Shown: positions 30,486 to 40,154, counted from the first letter of the stretch. The stretch: DNA of 64,000 nt from Pseudomonadota bacterium (GCA_021325025.1 JAJPHZ010000025.1:1-64000); one strand, 5' to 3'. Program-made: numbers and translations. Notes: generated from the sequence alone by a model not told the origin.

Positions 30486-31721
30486 TCAGCCGGCGGCGGC
30501 CACTCGGACCACCTCGCGGTTGCTCGCGGTTTCCGGCATGAAGTAGAAGGCAAGCTGGCTCAGACCGACCAGGGTGAAGATGATCAGGGCAGCCTGCAGT
30601 CCGATGCTCTGCGCGATCACACCTGCGACCAGCGGTGCGAAGAAGCCGCCCACAAAGGCCGCTCCCCAGATGCAGGCCAACGCCGTATGGGCCAGCTCCG
30701 GAGTCATCCCGTCCAGCTCCATGGTCATGGTGATAACCACCGGCCACGGCATCGAACCGATCAGCCCGCCCATGAACTGGGCGGCAAAGATGGCGGAATA
30801 GTTCGGGATCAGCATCGCGCACAGCGCGCAGGCGAGGCCGACCAATCCCAGCGGCCAGGTAAAGGGCTTGCGCCGTCCGGCAAGTCCCGAGAACACCCCG
30901 CCCAGCAGCGAGCCCGCGATCGCCGCCGTCGTGGGTACGGCCGCCAGGCGGCCTGCTTGCGGCAGCGTCAAGCCGCGATAGGTGTGGAAGAACTGCGGCA
31001 TGAAGGCACCATGCAGCGACGTCATCCATACCCCGCCGAAGATGCCCAGCGCGGCCAACAGGATGTCGGAGCGTTTGAGCACGTCCAGACTTCGTGCCGG
31101 TTTGGGAGCTGAGCGTTGCAGGTCAACCGCGGCCGCGCTCTTGTTCTCGCGGCCGAAGACGGTCCACAGGATCGCGACCCCGATTTCCAAGGCGCCGTAA
31201 AAGCTGAGCGTCGCTCCCCAGGATGATCCGAAGCGATAGTACAGCGGCGCGGTGACAGCAAAAGTCAGCGCCATCGAGATGTTGCCGCACAACAGGTTGA
31301 CGCCGTTGATATAGGGCCATTCGCGCGGCGGAAACCATTGCATCGGCAGCGCCTGCCCCGGCCCCATCACGATCCCGAAGCCGATTCCCTCCAGCGCCCG
31401 GCAAGCGAACAAGGCCCAATAACTGGTGGCGTAGCCGCTGAGCACGCCGCCCACACCCATCATCCAGGCCCCCGCCACCAGGGACCGAATGATGCCCAGT
31501 TGCCGCCCGGCCAGTCCGCCGAGGATGGCAAAGACGCCCATGAACAGCGCGATGATCGAGATCAGGATTCCGGCGCGTCCAAGGCCGATGTTGAAGTACT
31601 TGATGATTGGTTCCAGGATCGGGGCGGGCGCCAGCCAGATGGCTTCCTGGACCAGCAGCGAGGAGATCAGCAGCCCCTCGATCACCCATCGGTAAGGCGA
31701 GGCCTGGGTTTGATCGATCAT
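30486..31721 (-). CDS. MFS transporter
   Basis: 411 residues with twelve predicted helices. GLAGRQLGIIRSLVAGAWMMGVGGVLSGYA is the loop 2-3 region of the major facilitator superfamily, and the overall pattern resembles CynX/NNP-type small-anion or organic-acid carriers. The start at 31721 (MIDQTQASP) is preferred to a GTG four codons earlier. It stands between a channel gene and a spacer of 377 bases. The substrate is unknown. Confidence 0.9.
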   Translation of the reverse strand: MIDQTQASPYRWVIEGLLISSLLVQEAIWLAPAPILEPIIKYFNIGLGRAGILISIIALFMGVFAILGGLAGRQLGIIRSLVAGAWMMGVGGVLSGYATSYWALFACRALEGIGFGIVMGPGQALPMQWFPPREWPYINGVNLLCGNISMALTFAVTAPLYYRFGSSWGATLSFYGALEIGVAILWTVFGRENKSAAAVDLQRSAPKPARSLDVLKRSDILLAALGIFGGVWMTSLHGAFMPQFFHTYRGLTLPQAGRLAAVPTTAAIAGSLLGGVFSGLAGRRKPFTWPLGLVGLACALCAMLIPNYSAIFAAQFMGGLIGSMPWPVVITMTMELDGMTPELAHTALACIWGAAFVGGFFAPLVAGVIAQSIGLQAALIIFTLVGLSQLAFYFMPETASNREVVRVAAAG

Positions 31722-32098
31722 GGCGCGCCACACCCCCGGTTTGGCATCGCCGGCGGCCTTGCTACCAGGCTGCCGACTACAGGGGTCTAGCCGCGCCGGC
31801 CCCGGTTAGTCAAACCGAAGTAATGTTTTCAGGGCGGTGGCCCAACGCCCGCGCACCGCCCTGCTGGCGGGAATCAACCTGGCCAGCGCAGCAGACCGCG
31901 TATCAGCCATCATGAAGTCGCACCAGCAGACGATCGCGCCGTCCATGGATCAACTCCACAAGCAACATCAAGGCGGCGTTGGGATGCGGTCGGTGCTAAG
32001 TCCGCCGCCGCGCGCCCCGCGTCCGCCCGGTTGGGCAAACCTCGCCGCCGATGGCATGATTGCCTCACGCCCCTTCGCGCTCGGGAGGTAAACCATCG
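31722..32098. other. Intergenic spacer with no recognised gene
   Basis: A 377-base divergent spacer between the MFS transporter and the next operon. I see no convincing gene, tRNA or strong promoter in it. The last 16 bases contain the GGGAGG ribosome site (32083-32088) of the following GTG start. Confidence 0.5.
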
Positions 32099-33490
32099 GT
32101 GCCCAATTACATCCTGTTCAAAAACGCGCGCCTCTTTGACGGTTTCTCCCACAGCCCGGCCCCCGATTCTTGGGTGCTGGTCAAGGATGATCGCATCGCG
32201 TCGGTTGGACGCGGAAATCCCGCCGCGCCCGCCCAAGCCTGCGTCGTCGATGTGGCTGGACAGACTGTTCTTCCTGGTCTGATCGATACCCACATACACT
32301 CGCTTTTGATGGGCGACGAAGGCCTGCAACTGTTCATCGCCGCCGGAGTGACCTCGGCGCGCGACTGCGGCGGCAGGCTGGAGGGCGTCAAGGCCGTGCA
32401 GCGGGCGCTCGCGGCGGGCGACAAACTGGGGCCACGTCTGTACGTCTGCGGTCCGCTGCTGCAAGGTTCCGTGCAGGCACTGCCCGAACCGTTTGCCTCC
32501 GCAATGCTGGAAAGTGTCGAGTCGATCGACGCCGTGCCGGGCAAAGTCAGACCGCTGCTCGACAACGAGGTCGATTGCATCAAACTGTACTTCACCTTGC
32601 CCACTGAAACCGGCCGGCGAATCATCAGTTACGTGGGCGGCAACGTGCCCGTCACCGGCCATCTCGGCTGGATGCGTGCCAGCGAGGCGGTCGAGGCGGG
32701 AATCAGCGGCCTGGAGCACGTCTCGATTTCGCCGTTTCAGGACATCTGTCCGTTGCAGCATCAATGGGGCGCGCAACCGTCGATGATGAGCCGCGAGTGG
32801 GGCGAGAAGCTGCGGCTTGGATGGCAGGAGGCGGACCTCGCCGAAGCGCGCACCACAAACTTGATTGCGCAGATGGCCGAGCGCCAGGTGGCGATGGGCA
32901 CGCTGCTGTCGGTGGACTGGATGACCTGGAACGGCTTTGAGAATACCCGGCGCGATCCCGATCGCCGCTATATCCCGCCCGCCGTGCTGGCGCGCCATCG
33001 CGCGATGGCCGAGGCGCTGGGCGGCGGCGAGGATTGGGACCTGCATCTGCCCGGCTTCGGCGGGACGCACACCGGCGATCCGCGCAAGGCGCTGGAAAAA
33101 CAACTGGAGTTCTGCCGACTACTGTATGCGGCGGGCGGACTTATTGTCGGCGGCACCGACGCGGGTGGCGTTTCGATGCCGCCGCCGGGATTGTCGCTGC
33201 TGCGCGAAATCGAGATGCTGGCGGTCGCGATCGGCGAGACCGCGGCGCTGCGCGCCGTCACTTCGCAGGCCGCGCGCTATCTGCGCAAGCAGCGCGACGT
33301 CGGATCGATCGCGCCGGGCCGCTTCGCCGATCTGCTCGTGGTCGACGGCGATCCGCTGCGCGACGTGCGCGAACTGCGCAAGCTTACCGCCGTCTACAAA
33401 GGCGGCGTCGAGTACAGGCCCGCCGCCATTCTGGCCGGTATCCCCGCCAATTCCAACTATCCGTCGGATAAAGTGACAGGAGGATATTAG
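32099..33490 (+). CDS. Imidazolonepropionase-like amidohydrolase
   Basis: 463 residues. The N-terminal beta-sandwich (NARLFDGFS, GQTVLPGLIDTHIHS with the H-x-H metal motif), a Lys-bearing strand (DCIKLYF), HLGW and GLEHVS, GGTDAGG and the C-terminal GSIAPGRFADLLVVDGDP match the dihydroorotase/imidazolonepropionase branch, distinct from the PF04909 enzymes here. It likely hydrolyses a cyclic amide, peptide or ester substrate. GTG 32099 is chosen for GGGAGG eleven bases upstream. The nitronate monooxygenase gene begins two bases after its stop. Confidence 0.9.
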   Translation: MPNYILFKNARLFDGFSHSPAPDSWVLVKDDRIASVGRGNPAAPAQACVVDVAGQTVLPGLIDTHIHSLLMGDEGLQLFIAAGVTSARDCGGRLEGVKAVQRALAAGDKLGPRLYVCGPLLQGSVQALPEPFASAMLESVESIDAVPGKVRPLLDNEVDCIKLYFTLPTETGRRIISYVGGNVPVTGHLGWMRASEAVEAGISGLEHVSISPFQDICPLQHQWGAQPSMMSREWGEKLRLGWQEADLAEARTTNLIAQMAERQVAMGTLLSVDWMTWNGFENTRRDPDRRYIPPAVLARHRAMAEALGGGEDWDLHLPGFGGTHTGDPRKALEKQLEFCRLLYAAGGLIVGGTDAGGVSMPPPGLSLLREIEMLAVAIGETAALRAVTSQAARYLRKQRDVGSIAPGRFADLLVVDGDPLRDVRELRKLTAVYKGGVEYRPAAILAGIPANSNYPSDKVTGGY

Positions 33491-33492
33491 CG

Positions 33493-34512
33493 ATGCTCAA
33501 GACGCGAGTGTGCGAGCTGTTCGGGGTCCAATATCCGATTGTGTCGGCCGGGATGGGCGGCGTGGCGAGTGCCGAACTGGCCGCCGCCGTCTCCGCGGCT
33601 GGCGGCTTGGGCACGATTGGCCTGGCCGGTGTGGGCCGCGAGGCGATTCACAACGAGGTCGCCGCCGCGCGCCGTCTGACGGCCAAACCGCTGGCGGCCA
33701 ACCTGATCGCTCCGTTCCTGAGGCCGGGTGTTGTGGAGACGGTGGCCGAATTGCCGATCCAGGCGGTGACATTCTTCTGGGGCGACGCGCGCCAATGGGC
33801 CGATTCGATAAGCCTGCTACGCGGGCGCAGCATCAAGACCATCTGGCAGTGTGGCAGTGCGCAGGAGGCGCGATGGGCGCGCGAGGCCGGAGTGGATGCC
33901 GTGATGGCGCAAGGGGTGGAGGCGGGCGGCCATGTGCGCGGCGTCGTGACGACGCTGGCGCTGGTTCCCGAGGTGCGCGACGCGATCGGCGATCTGCCGC
34001 TGCTTGCCGCCGGCGGAATCGCCGACGGACGCGGACTTGCCGCGGTGCTCGCGCTGGGCGCCGACGGCGCGGTGTTCGGCACGCGCTTTCTGGCGGCGGC
34101 GGAATCGGCCGCGCATCGCCAGTACAAGCAGCGCGTCGTGGCGGCCGACGCGACCGCCACCGTGCACACCACGCTGTTCGATATCGGATGGCCCGACGCG
34201 CCCCATCGCGTGCTACGCACCAAAGTCATCGACGAGTGGGAGAGGGCGGGGCGCCCGCAGCCCGGCCAACGTCCCGGCGAAGGACAGACGATCGCGCACT
34301 GGCGGCTGTCGCAGACCGACCTTCCGCTGGTCAGCTACACCGTGATGCCGCCGCTCAACGGCGTGGCGGGCGACCTCGAGGCGATGCCGCTGTATGCGGG
34401 CCAATCCTGCAGCCTGGTGCGCGAAATCCTGCCTGCGGCCGCCATCGTCCGCAGCATCGCCGCCGAGGCCCGCGCCGTAATCGAACAACGCCTCGCCCCG
34501 CTCGCCCGCTGA
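33493..34512 (+). CDS. Nitronate monooxygenase family protein
   Basis: 339 residues of the FMN-dependent NMO/2-nitropropane dioxygenase barrel. YPIVSAGMGGVASAELAAAVSAAGGLGTIG is the N-terminal FMN site, QGVEAGGHVRG is the conserved motif of class I NMOs, and AAGGIADGRGLAAVLALGADGAVFGTRF closes the phosphate-binding region. It oxidises nitronates or related carbanions; some members reduce enones instead. AGGAGG overlaps the end of the upstream amidohydrolase, implying coupled translation and joint expression. Confidence 0.93.
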   Translation: MLKTRVCELFGVQYPIVSAGMGGVASAELAAAVSAAGGLGTIGLAGVGREAIHNEVAAARRLTAKPLAANLIAPFLRPGVVETVAELPIQAVTFFWGDARQWADSISLLRGRSIKTIWQCGSAQEARWAREAGVDAVMAQGVEAGGHVRGVVTTLALVPEVRDAIGDLPLLAAGGIADGRGLAAVLALGADGAVFGTRFLAAAESAAHRQYKQRVVAADATATVHTTLFDIGWPDAPHRVLRTKVIDEWERAGRPQPGQRPGEGQTIAHWRLSQTDLPLVSYTVMPPLNGVAGDLEAMPLYAGQSCSLVREILPAAAIVRSIAAEARAVIEQRLAPLAR

Positions 34513-34537
34513 ACACCCACTTCGACATTTCAGCGCA

Positions 34538-35230
34538 GTGCGGCCCAAACGTAATCATCGCTGGGACCTGACACGCACTGAGGCGGTTGCCTTGCAGGAG
34601 CATTTGCGCTCGGAGGTAATCGTGGGCGGCGGGCCGCGGCGGCCGCGCACGATCGCGGGCGCCGACGTGGCCTACGACGACGATAGGGGGCGATGCTTTG
34701 CCGCGGTCGTGGTGACCAGCGTGCCCGGCATGAAGGTCGTTGAGCAGGTCACCGCCGAATCCGCCGTTGCGTTTCCGTACGCCGCGGGGCTGCTTGCCTT
34801 TCGTGAAGGTCCGCCGCTGCTGGCCGCGTTTGCCAAACTTCACCGCCGGCCGGGCGTAATCATTTTCGATGCGCACGGAATCGCCCATCCGCGGCGCTTC
34901 GGACTTGCATCGCATCTCGGCTATCTGCTCGATGTGCCTTCGATCGGCTGCGCGAAATCGATTTTCGTGGGCAAACCCTTAAAGCTGAACGAGCAGGCGG
35001 GAAGCACGGCGGCGCTGATCGACGCGGGGGAGTGTGTTGGCGCAGCGGTCAGGACGCGCACCGGCGTACGGCCGGTCTATGTCTCGCCCGGCCATCGGGT
35101 CGGCCGCCGTCGTGCCGTCGAACTGGTTCTGCACGCTGTCACAAGGTATCGCATCCCCGAGCCGCTGCGCCTGGCGGGCATCCTCGCCCGGCGCTGCAAG
35201 CGCGAGGCGAGCACGGCGCCGCGAGCATAG
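34538..35230 (+). CDS. nfi: Endonuclease V (deoxyinosine repair)
   Basis: 230 residues. AGADVAYD (first metal Asp), PYAAGLLAFREGP (Glu), FDAHGIAHPRRFGLASHLG (the second Asp and AHPRR block) and CAKSIFVGKP are the conserved Nfi motifs. It nicks one base 3' to deoxyinosine, initiating repair of deaminated adenine. The start appears to be GTG; no strong ribosome site is visible. It follows the nitronate monooxygenase gene by 25 bases and is probably cotranscribed though functionally unrelated, unless nitrosative deamination links them. Confidence 0.93.
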   Translation: MRPKRNHRWDLTRTEAVALQEHLRSEVIVGGGPRRPRTIAGADVAYDDDRGRCFAAVVVTSVPGMKVVEQVTAESAVAFPYAAGLLAFREGPPLLAAFAKLHRRPGVIIFDAHGIAHPRRFGLASHLGYLLDVPSIGCAKSIFVGKPLKLNEQAGSTAALIDAGECVGAAVRTRTGVRPVYVSPGHRVGRRRAVELVLHAVTRYRIPEPLRLAGILARRCKREASTAPRA

Positions 35231-35233
35231 CGC

Positions 35234-35900
35234 CTACTTCAGCGGCGTCGGTGCCAGGGCGTACAGCAGGCCGTCGTCATAGCGCTCGCGCAGGGCGATT
35301 GCGATCTGCATCCAGGTCTTCAGTTCCACGTCGCCAGTGGGGTCGCGGCTATAATGCTCGGCCAGCGTGTCCCAGCCTTTTTCCAGCGCCCAGATGCTGA
35401 TCGCTTCGTGGTTCTTCCAACTGGTGCTGTAAGTGCCAATCCAGCGGCGGCCGTGGCGCACCGCATACGGCATCCACAGCCGCTCGATGCCGTACGTAGT
35501 CGCGCTGCTTGTCGGGCTGCGTGGTCAGGATTTCATGCACGCAGAGCTGCGCCGATACGCCGGCGTCCCTGAGATCCTTGAGCGTCGGGTTATGAGCGGC
35601 CGGAACCAGGATGCGGCCTTCGCCGCCGCGCGCCATCGAACCCAGCGCCGCGCGCCATTTGCGGAAGCCCGCGCTTCGGTCGTACTGCGCGCGGGCCAGC
35701 GCCGCATAATGCTTGAGGTTGTCCAACTCCCACAGCGCAATCGTGCGCGGCCACGGCAGTGATATGCCCACCGTCTCCCAGAGCGCGACCAGCCGGGCGC
35801 CCGCCTCGCGCATCAGCGGATGGTAGGCCTGTTCGAAGGCGTCAACGAAGTTGTCGAGTTGGCCGGCGATCAAATCGGTCGTTTCGTGGACGTATATGAT
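35234..35900 (-). pseudogene. NIPSNAP family protein, frameshifted and lacking a standard start
   Basis: Two segments together give a NIPSNAP-like protein of about 222 residues. The first (IYVHETTDLIAGQLDNFVDAF onward) is open to about 35496; the second (YGIERLWMPYAVRHGRRW to the C terminus) is in another frame. At 35493-35498 the strand reads GAC TAC GTA CGG where GAC TAC, one more residue, then TAC GGC is expected, so two bases are missing or one is extra. The expected start codon, eight bases after AGGAGG (35909-35914), is ATC (35898-35900). Both defects suggest decay. In-frame TTG at 35873 would lose the first strand. Confidence 0.75.
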
Positions 35901-35997
35901 CGGAGTCCCCTCCTCATTGCGCAGTTGATCTTGTCATTCCGCGTGGAGTCTGTCGGCAGTGACGCTTCAAAGAAGCGGGCTTTCCACGGCCGAATTG

Positions 35998-37110
35998 TCA
36001 CAGTCCGTACAGCGCAGCCGCGTTGGCATAAACGATCTTGTGCCGATCGATCTCATCGACGCCGCGCAACATCCGCTCGATCACCTGCTGCGAGTTGGGC
36101 CAGGTGCTGTCGTTGTGGGGATAATCCGAACCCCACATCAGCACGTCGCTGCCGGTGGTTTCCAGCGTCAGGATTCCGGGCCGGTCGTCCTGGAAGACGC
36201 ACTTGATTTGACGCTTGAAAAAGTCGCTGGGCAGCAGGTCCGATTTGATGTGCCGCTCGTAGCGCGGGCCTTTGCGCACATAGACATGGTCCATGCGCTT
36301 TAGAAAATGCGCGACCCATCCGCAGTCGCTCTCCACGCACAACAGGCGCAGTGCCGGATGGCGCTCCAGCACGCCCGCGAAGATCATCATCGCAAGCTGG
36401 CGCTCAAGCAGACTGGGCGCGATCGTGTAGTCGGCCAGGAAATGCCGCAGGCGCCCGCCGCCCTCCTCGCCGCCGAACACCGGTGCGGTTCCCGCGAACA
36501 GATGGAAGCTGACGATCACGCCGTTGGCTTCCAGTTCCGCCCACAGCGGCTCCCACAGCGGATTGTCGTAATAGCGATCCGCCGGCGGATGCGCGTCGAG
36601 CAGGACGTTGAGGTAGCCCAGCCGAATGATTCGCCGCACTTCGGCCAGAGCCAGATCGAGGTCGGGGGCGGGCAGGAGGGCGACGCCTTTCAGGCGGCGG
36701 GGTGCCGCCGAGCAGTAGTCGTGCAGCCAGTCGTTGTAGGCGCGCGCACACGCCATCAGGACCGACGGCTCCTTGACGGTGGCGAACAACTGCATCGCGT
36801 AGCTCGGATAGACGACCTCGGCCGCCACTCCGTCGGTCTCCATCTCCTCCAGCCGTGCGTCCGGATCCCACGCGCCACGCGGAACCTCCGCAAAGCTCAT
36901 CGCCGAGCTGGTCTTGCCCTGCCAGGTGCCGGCGCTGGCGAAGGCGGCCAGCGAAGTCACCATGCCGTTGGGAAAATGCCACGCATCGCCGAGCTTGTCG
37001 TCGGCTCCCATGTAGGGGACCTGATCGCGCAGCTTTCGATCAACCCGGCTGGTGAAGAGGTCGGGCAACTCGCAGATGTGAGAGTCGGCCGAAATCGTCG
37101 GTGCCGTCAT
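35998..37110 (-). CDS. PF04909-family amidohydrolase
   Basis: 370 residues with SADSHICELPDLF (D-x-H-x-x-E) at the N terminus, VSFHLFAG in the middle and MWGSDYPHNDSTWP near the C terminus. The start at 37110 is chosen because MTAPTISADSH matches paralogue N termini; the frame extends 52 codons further without motif. AAAGG lies nine bases upstream. It is divergent from the first of the two unknown paralogues at 37322. The substrate is unknown. Confidence 0.9.
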   Translation of the reverse strand: MTAPTISADSHICELPDLFTSRVDRKLRDQVPYMGADDKLGDAWHFPNGMVTSLAAFASAGTWQGKTSSAMSFAEVPRGAWDPDARLEEMETDGVAAEVVYPSYAMQLFATVKEPSVLMACARAYNDWLHDYCSAAPRRLKGVALLPAPDLDLALAEVRRIIRLGYLNVLLDAHPPADRYYDNPLWEPLWAELEANGVIVSFHLFAGTAPVFGGEEGGGRLRHFLADYTIAPSLLERQLAMMIFAGVLERHPALRLLCVESDCGWVAHFLKRMDHVYVRKGPRYERHIKSDLLPSDFFKRQIKCVFQDDRPGILTLETTGSDVLMWGSDYPHNDSTWPNSQQVIERMLRGVDEIDRHKIVYANAAALYGL

Positions 37111-37240
37111 CGCGCTGACCTTTCCGCGGCGCGCGCGGAGGCGCCGCGAGATGGACCATGGACTTTGGCGATGATGGTCTGCCGCCCGGGGCGGAAAAGT
37201 CAAGCTGGCCGCGCCGCCGCTGCGCACACATTTGACTTGT

Positions 37241-37270
37241 TTGACACGCCGCAGCGGCGCAATCATATTT
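37241..37270 (+). promoter_or_regulatory. Candidate promoter of the unknown-family gene at 37322
   Basis: TTGACA at 37241-37246 is followed after 17-18 bases by CATATT/ATATTT (37264-37270). A small CGCCGC-A-GCGGCG hairpin lies in the spacer. The leader would be about 45 bases. Confidence 0.4.
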
Positions 37271-37321
37271 TAATCGTCTTTTCTGTCTGCGTTCGGAAAA
37301 TCATCGGGAGAGGGGATGCTT

Positions 37322-37981
37322 ATGAGCCGCGAATTTGAATTCGCTCAACTCTTGCGCGCCTATCGCAAGGGTATCATCAGCGAAAAGACCTTCGAGCAGG
37401 AGATGGCGCTTTTGGAAGGCGCCGCCGGCGGGGCGAACGGCGGCGGTTTCACCGCGATGGGCAAGACGTACGCGTGCGAGCGCGACGCAATCGTTGCCTA
37501 CCTGCAGCGCGTGCGCAACGGCGAGGCGGCAGGCGCCCAGGCGCTGGCCAGATGGGCTGAGGTCTGTCAGACCGATTGCATGCGCAGCGGGCTGCGCACC
37601 ATCGCCGAGCGCGAGGCCTATCATGTGCGCGTCATCGAGCGCAAGCTGAGCGACCTGGGCGCCCAGTGCGAGGCGGCGCGCGATCCGGAAATCGACAAAT
37701 TCGTCGCCAAGCAATCGGATCCCAACGTGTCCGACCTCGACAAGCTGCGCACCATCGTCTCGAGCTTCGGCAAGCCCGAAGATATCGTCAAGCCCATTTA
37801 CGAATTCGTCGACCTGATCAAGGAAGATCTCGACGCCAAGGAACTGCTGGCGTTGTGGGCCGAAGACGAATACTCCAGCCTCAAATGGTTCGTCCACGCC
37901 TTCACGGCGCTGGGCGGCACGCTGGAGCGGCCGGCAGCGCCGGTGCAGATGGGCATGTCAGGTGCGGCGCAGACCCACTGA
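37322..37981 (+). CDS. Unknown-family protein A, possibly ferritin-like
   Basis: 219 residues from ATG 37322, which has GGGAGAGG eight bases upstream and matches the paralogue start (M-x-R-x-F-E-F). The N-terminal block FEFAQLLRAYRKGIISEKTFEQEM is shared almost exactly with the protein at 45558-46199. Helical regions follow with Glu53, the ExxH pair Glu98/His101 (AEREAYHVRV) and a third helix EFVDLIKEDLDAKELLALWAEDE. One ExxH plus acidic helices recall ferritin-like di-iron proteins, but a second ExxH is missing, so this is a suggestion only. It is divergent from an amidohydrolase gene. Confidence 0.7.
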   Translation: MSREFEFAQLLRAYRKGIISEKTFEQEMALLEGAAGGANGGGFTAMGKTYACERDAIVAYLQRVRNGEAAGAQALARWAEVCQTDCMRSGLRTIAEREAYHVRVIERKLSDLGAQCEAARDPEIDKFVAKQSDPNVSDLDKLRTIVSSFGKPEDIVKPIYEFVDLIKEDLDAKELLALWAEDEYSSLKWFVHAFTALGGTLERPAAPVQMGMSGAAQTH

Positions 37982-38020
37982 AGCGGGCGAGGAGCGCCGG
38001 CTCCTCCCCGCGCGTGCCGG

Positions 38021-38806
38021 TTACATCGGGTAGGTGGCCAGCGCGCCGCCGTCGACTATCAGGTCGACGCCGGTGATGAAGGAGGACTGGTCGCAGAGCA
38101 GGAAGACGATCGCCTCGGCCAATTCCCACGGCGTACCCTGGCGCTTGAGCGGCACCTGCAGAGTGGCGCGCGAGGAGCGATCGCCCATCAGCCGGCGGTT
38201 GATGGTCGAGTCGATGTAAGCCGGCATCACGGTGTTGGCCCGGATTCCGTCGCGCGCATGCTCGACCGCGACGGTGCGGGTCAGGATGTTCAAAGCCGCC
38301 TTGCTGGCGCCGTAAGTAACGCCGGCGCCGCGTGCCGCCGCGGCCGAGGATACATTGACGATCGCACCACCGCCGGCGGCCTTCATCTCGGGCACCGCGT
38401 ACTTCATCATGAAGAAATGGCCGCGCACGTTGACCGCCATCATCAGGTCGAACTGCTCGGCAGTGGTGGTCAGCAGGTTGCCGCCCACCACGATGCCGAC
38501 GTTGTTGACCAGCAACTGCAGCTTGCCGAAGCGGCGCACCGTGGCCGCCACCGCGTCGCGGCAGTTGGCCTCGCTCAGCACGTCGGCCGCCATCGCCTCG
38601 GCGGCACCGCCTTCGGCGCGAATCAGATCCGCGGTCTGCGCAGCCAGGTCGAGCGAGCGGTCGGTTACCATCACCGACGCGCCTTCGCGCGCGCACAGGA
38701 TGGCGGCGGCGCGGCCGTTGCCGATCGCGACGGTTTCGCCCGGACCGGGCGGGCCATCCGCGCCACCGCCGGAGATCAGTACGACTTTGCCGTCGAGGCG
38801 GGCCAT
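38021..38806 (-). CDS. SDR family oxidoreductase with an extended dinucleotide loop
   Basis: 261 residues. The catalytic NVSSAAA and YGASKAA (YxxxK), the NNVG box and SFITGVDLIVDGGA are intact. The cofactor loop is unusual: in place of TGxxxGIG it reads SGGGADGPPGPGETVAIGNGRA, a longer glycine/proline-rich loop ending in GNG. This occurs in a recognisable SDR subgroup and may alter cofactor choice. The gene stands between the unknown-family gene and another amidohydrolase, on the amidohydrolase strand. The substrate is unknown. Confidence 0.9.
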   Translation of the reverse strand: MARLDGKVVLISGGGADGPPGPGETVAIGNGRAAAILCAREGASVMVTDRSLDLAAQTADLIRAEGGAAEAMAADVLSEANCRDAVAATVRRFGKLQLLVNNVGIVVGGNLLTTTAEQFDLMMAVNVRGHFFMMKYAVPEMKAAGGGAIVNVSSAAAARGAGVTYGASKAALNILTRTVAVEHARDGIRANTVMPAYIDSTINRRLMGDRSSRATLQVPLKRQGTPWELAEAIVFLLCDQSSFITGVDLIVDGGALATYPM

Positions 38807-38842
38807 AAAGTTATCCTCTCCTTAATCGTCGGGTTATCCTAC

Positions 38843-40051
38843 TCATAGTTGGCGCACGGATTCAGCCACGCGCGCCGCTCGGGAGCGCGCGATCGCCTCG
38901 GGGTCGAGCTTGTAAAAGCGCGCCGCCCCGCGCCACAGCACGCCCTCGCGCTGGGATTCGCTCAAGTCGGTGCGCTTGCGCAGGCTGACCAGTCCGGGCA
39001 CTTCGGCGTCGAAATGCGGAAAGTCGCTGGCCCACAGCACCCGGTCCTCGCCGAAGCGGCTTTGCACATAGGGCAGCATCGGTTCCCCATTTTCGCATCC
39101 GATTACGCATTGCTCGCGAAAGATTTCGCCAGGCTTGCGTTTGGGCGCATTCGCCAGCATCCAGCCCAGCCGCTCGAAATGCTCATCCAGCCGGTCGACC
39201 CAAAACGGCAGCCATCCGCAGTTGCTTTCCATGAAGCCGGTCCGAAGACGCGGGAAGCGATCGAACACGCCGGCTTCGAGCAACGAGGCGAAGGCCAGCA
39301 TCTGCTCCATCGGATGAACGATCGCGTGTCCGAGCACAAAGCTGCGGGCGCGGTCCAGACCGGCCTGCGGCACGTCGGTGTTAAGCGCATTGTGGAAGCA
39401 CAGCGGCACATCGAGGTCCTGCGCGGCGGCCCACAGCACGTCGAGCGACGGATCGCCCAGCGTGCGTCCGGCGCGGGTGGGATTGGGCCGCAGGCATCCG
39501 GCGACGCAGCCGTGCTGCTTGACGCTGCGCTCCAATTCTGCGGCCGCGGCCGCGGGGTCCTGGGCGGCCAGGATGGCGACGGTGTAAAGTTCGCGGGGTG
39601 CGGCCGCGCAGTAATCGGCGGCCCAGCGATTGACCGCGCGGCAGGCGCCGATGGCGACGGCGGGATCGGAAACGCCGGCGAAAAACAGCCCCATCGAGGG
39701 AAACAGCACCGCTGCGTCGATTCCCTCGGCATCATGCACCGCAAGCCGCTGCCTGGGATAGAAGCCACCGGGATGGGCCTCGCTGTATGGGCGGCGCCGC
39801 GGCCTGCCGCGGTCCAGTCCGTTTGGGTTGAGCGTGTCGCCGGTGGAATAAGCGCCGCCGCCAAGGGCGGCAGCGCGGCCGTCGGCATCCGCGATGTGCA
39901 GCGCCATGCGGAAGTCGCCAACCGTCAGCACCTGGTTGCCGCGCTCGTCGGTTCTGACGTTGATCCGGTCGCGCAGGTCGGGATCGACGTACTCGCCCCA
40001 CAACGAGATCGGCTCGGCCAGGTGCCCATCCCCATCGATTACCATTTGCAT
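38843..40051 (-). CDS. PF04909-family amidohydrolase
   Basis: 402 residues beginning MQMVIDGDGHLAEPISLW (D-x-H-x-x-E). PLCFHNAL supplies the middle metal-binding His and VLWASDFPHFDAEVP the Asp. The start at 40051 is chosen for GGAGGGG upstream. It is read in the same direction as the SDR at 38021, whose start is 36 bases downstream of its stop, so the pair may form one operon of linked steps. The substrate is unknown. Confidence 0.9.
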   Translation of the reverse strand: MQMVIDGDGHLAEPISLWGEYVDPDLRDRINVRTDERGNQVLTVGDFRMALHIADADGRAAALGGGAYSTGDTLNPNGLDRGRPRRRPYSEAHPGGFYPRQRLAVHDAEGIDAAVLFPSMGLFFAGVSDPAVAIGACRAVNRWAADYCAAAPRELYTVAILAAQDPAAAAAELERSVKQHGCVAGCLRPNPTRAGRTLGDPSLDVLWAAAQDLDVPLCFHNALNTDVPQAGLDRARSFVLGHAIVHPMEQMLAFASLLEAGVFDRFPRLRTGFMESNCGWLPFWVDRLDEHFERLGWMLANAPKRKPGEIFREQCVIGCENGEPMLPYVQSRFGEDRVLWASDFPHFDAEVPGLVSLRKRTDLSESQREGVLWRGAARFYKLDPEAIARSRAARVAESVRQL

Positions 40052-40154
40052 GTCCGCTCCCCTCCGTTCTTTCAAGACACGCAACGATCAATGACAGCAG
40101 GACCTCCCAAGGGACTCACACGCCCGGCAGCGGATGTCAAGCGGTAAGCGGGGC

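Noticed and set aside
31910..33103. A 397-codon minus-strand open frame
   Set aside because: Antisense to the imidazolonepropionase-like gene with no recognisable domain.
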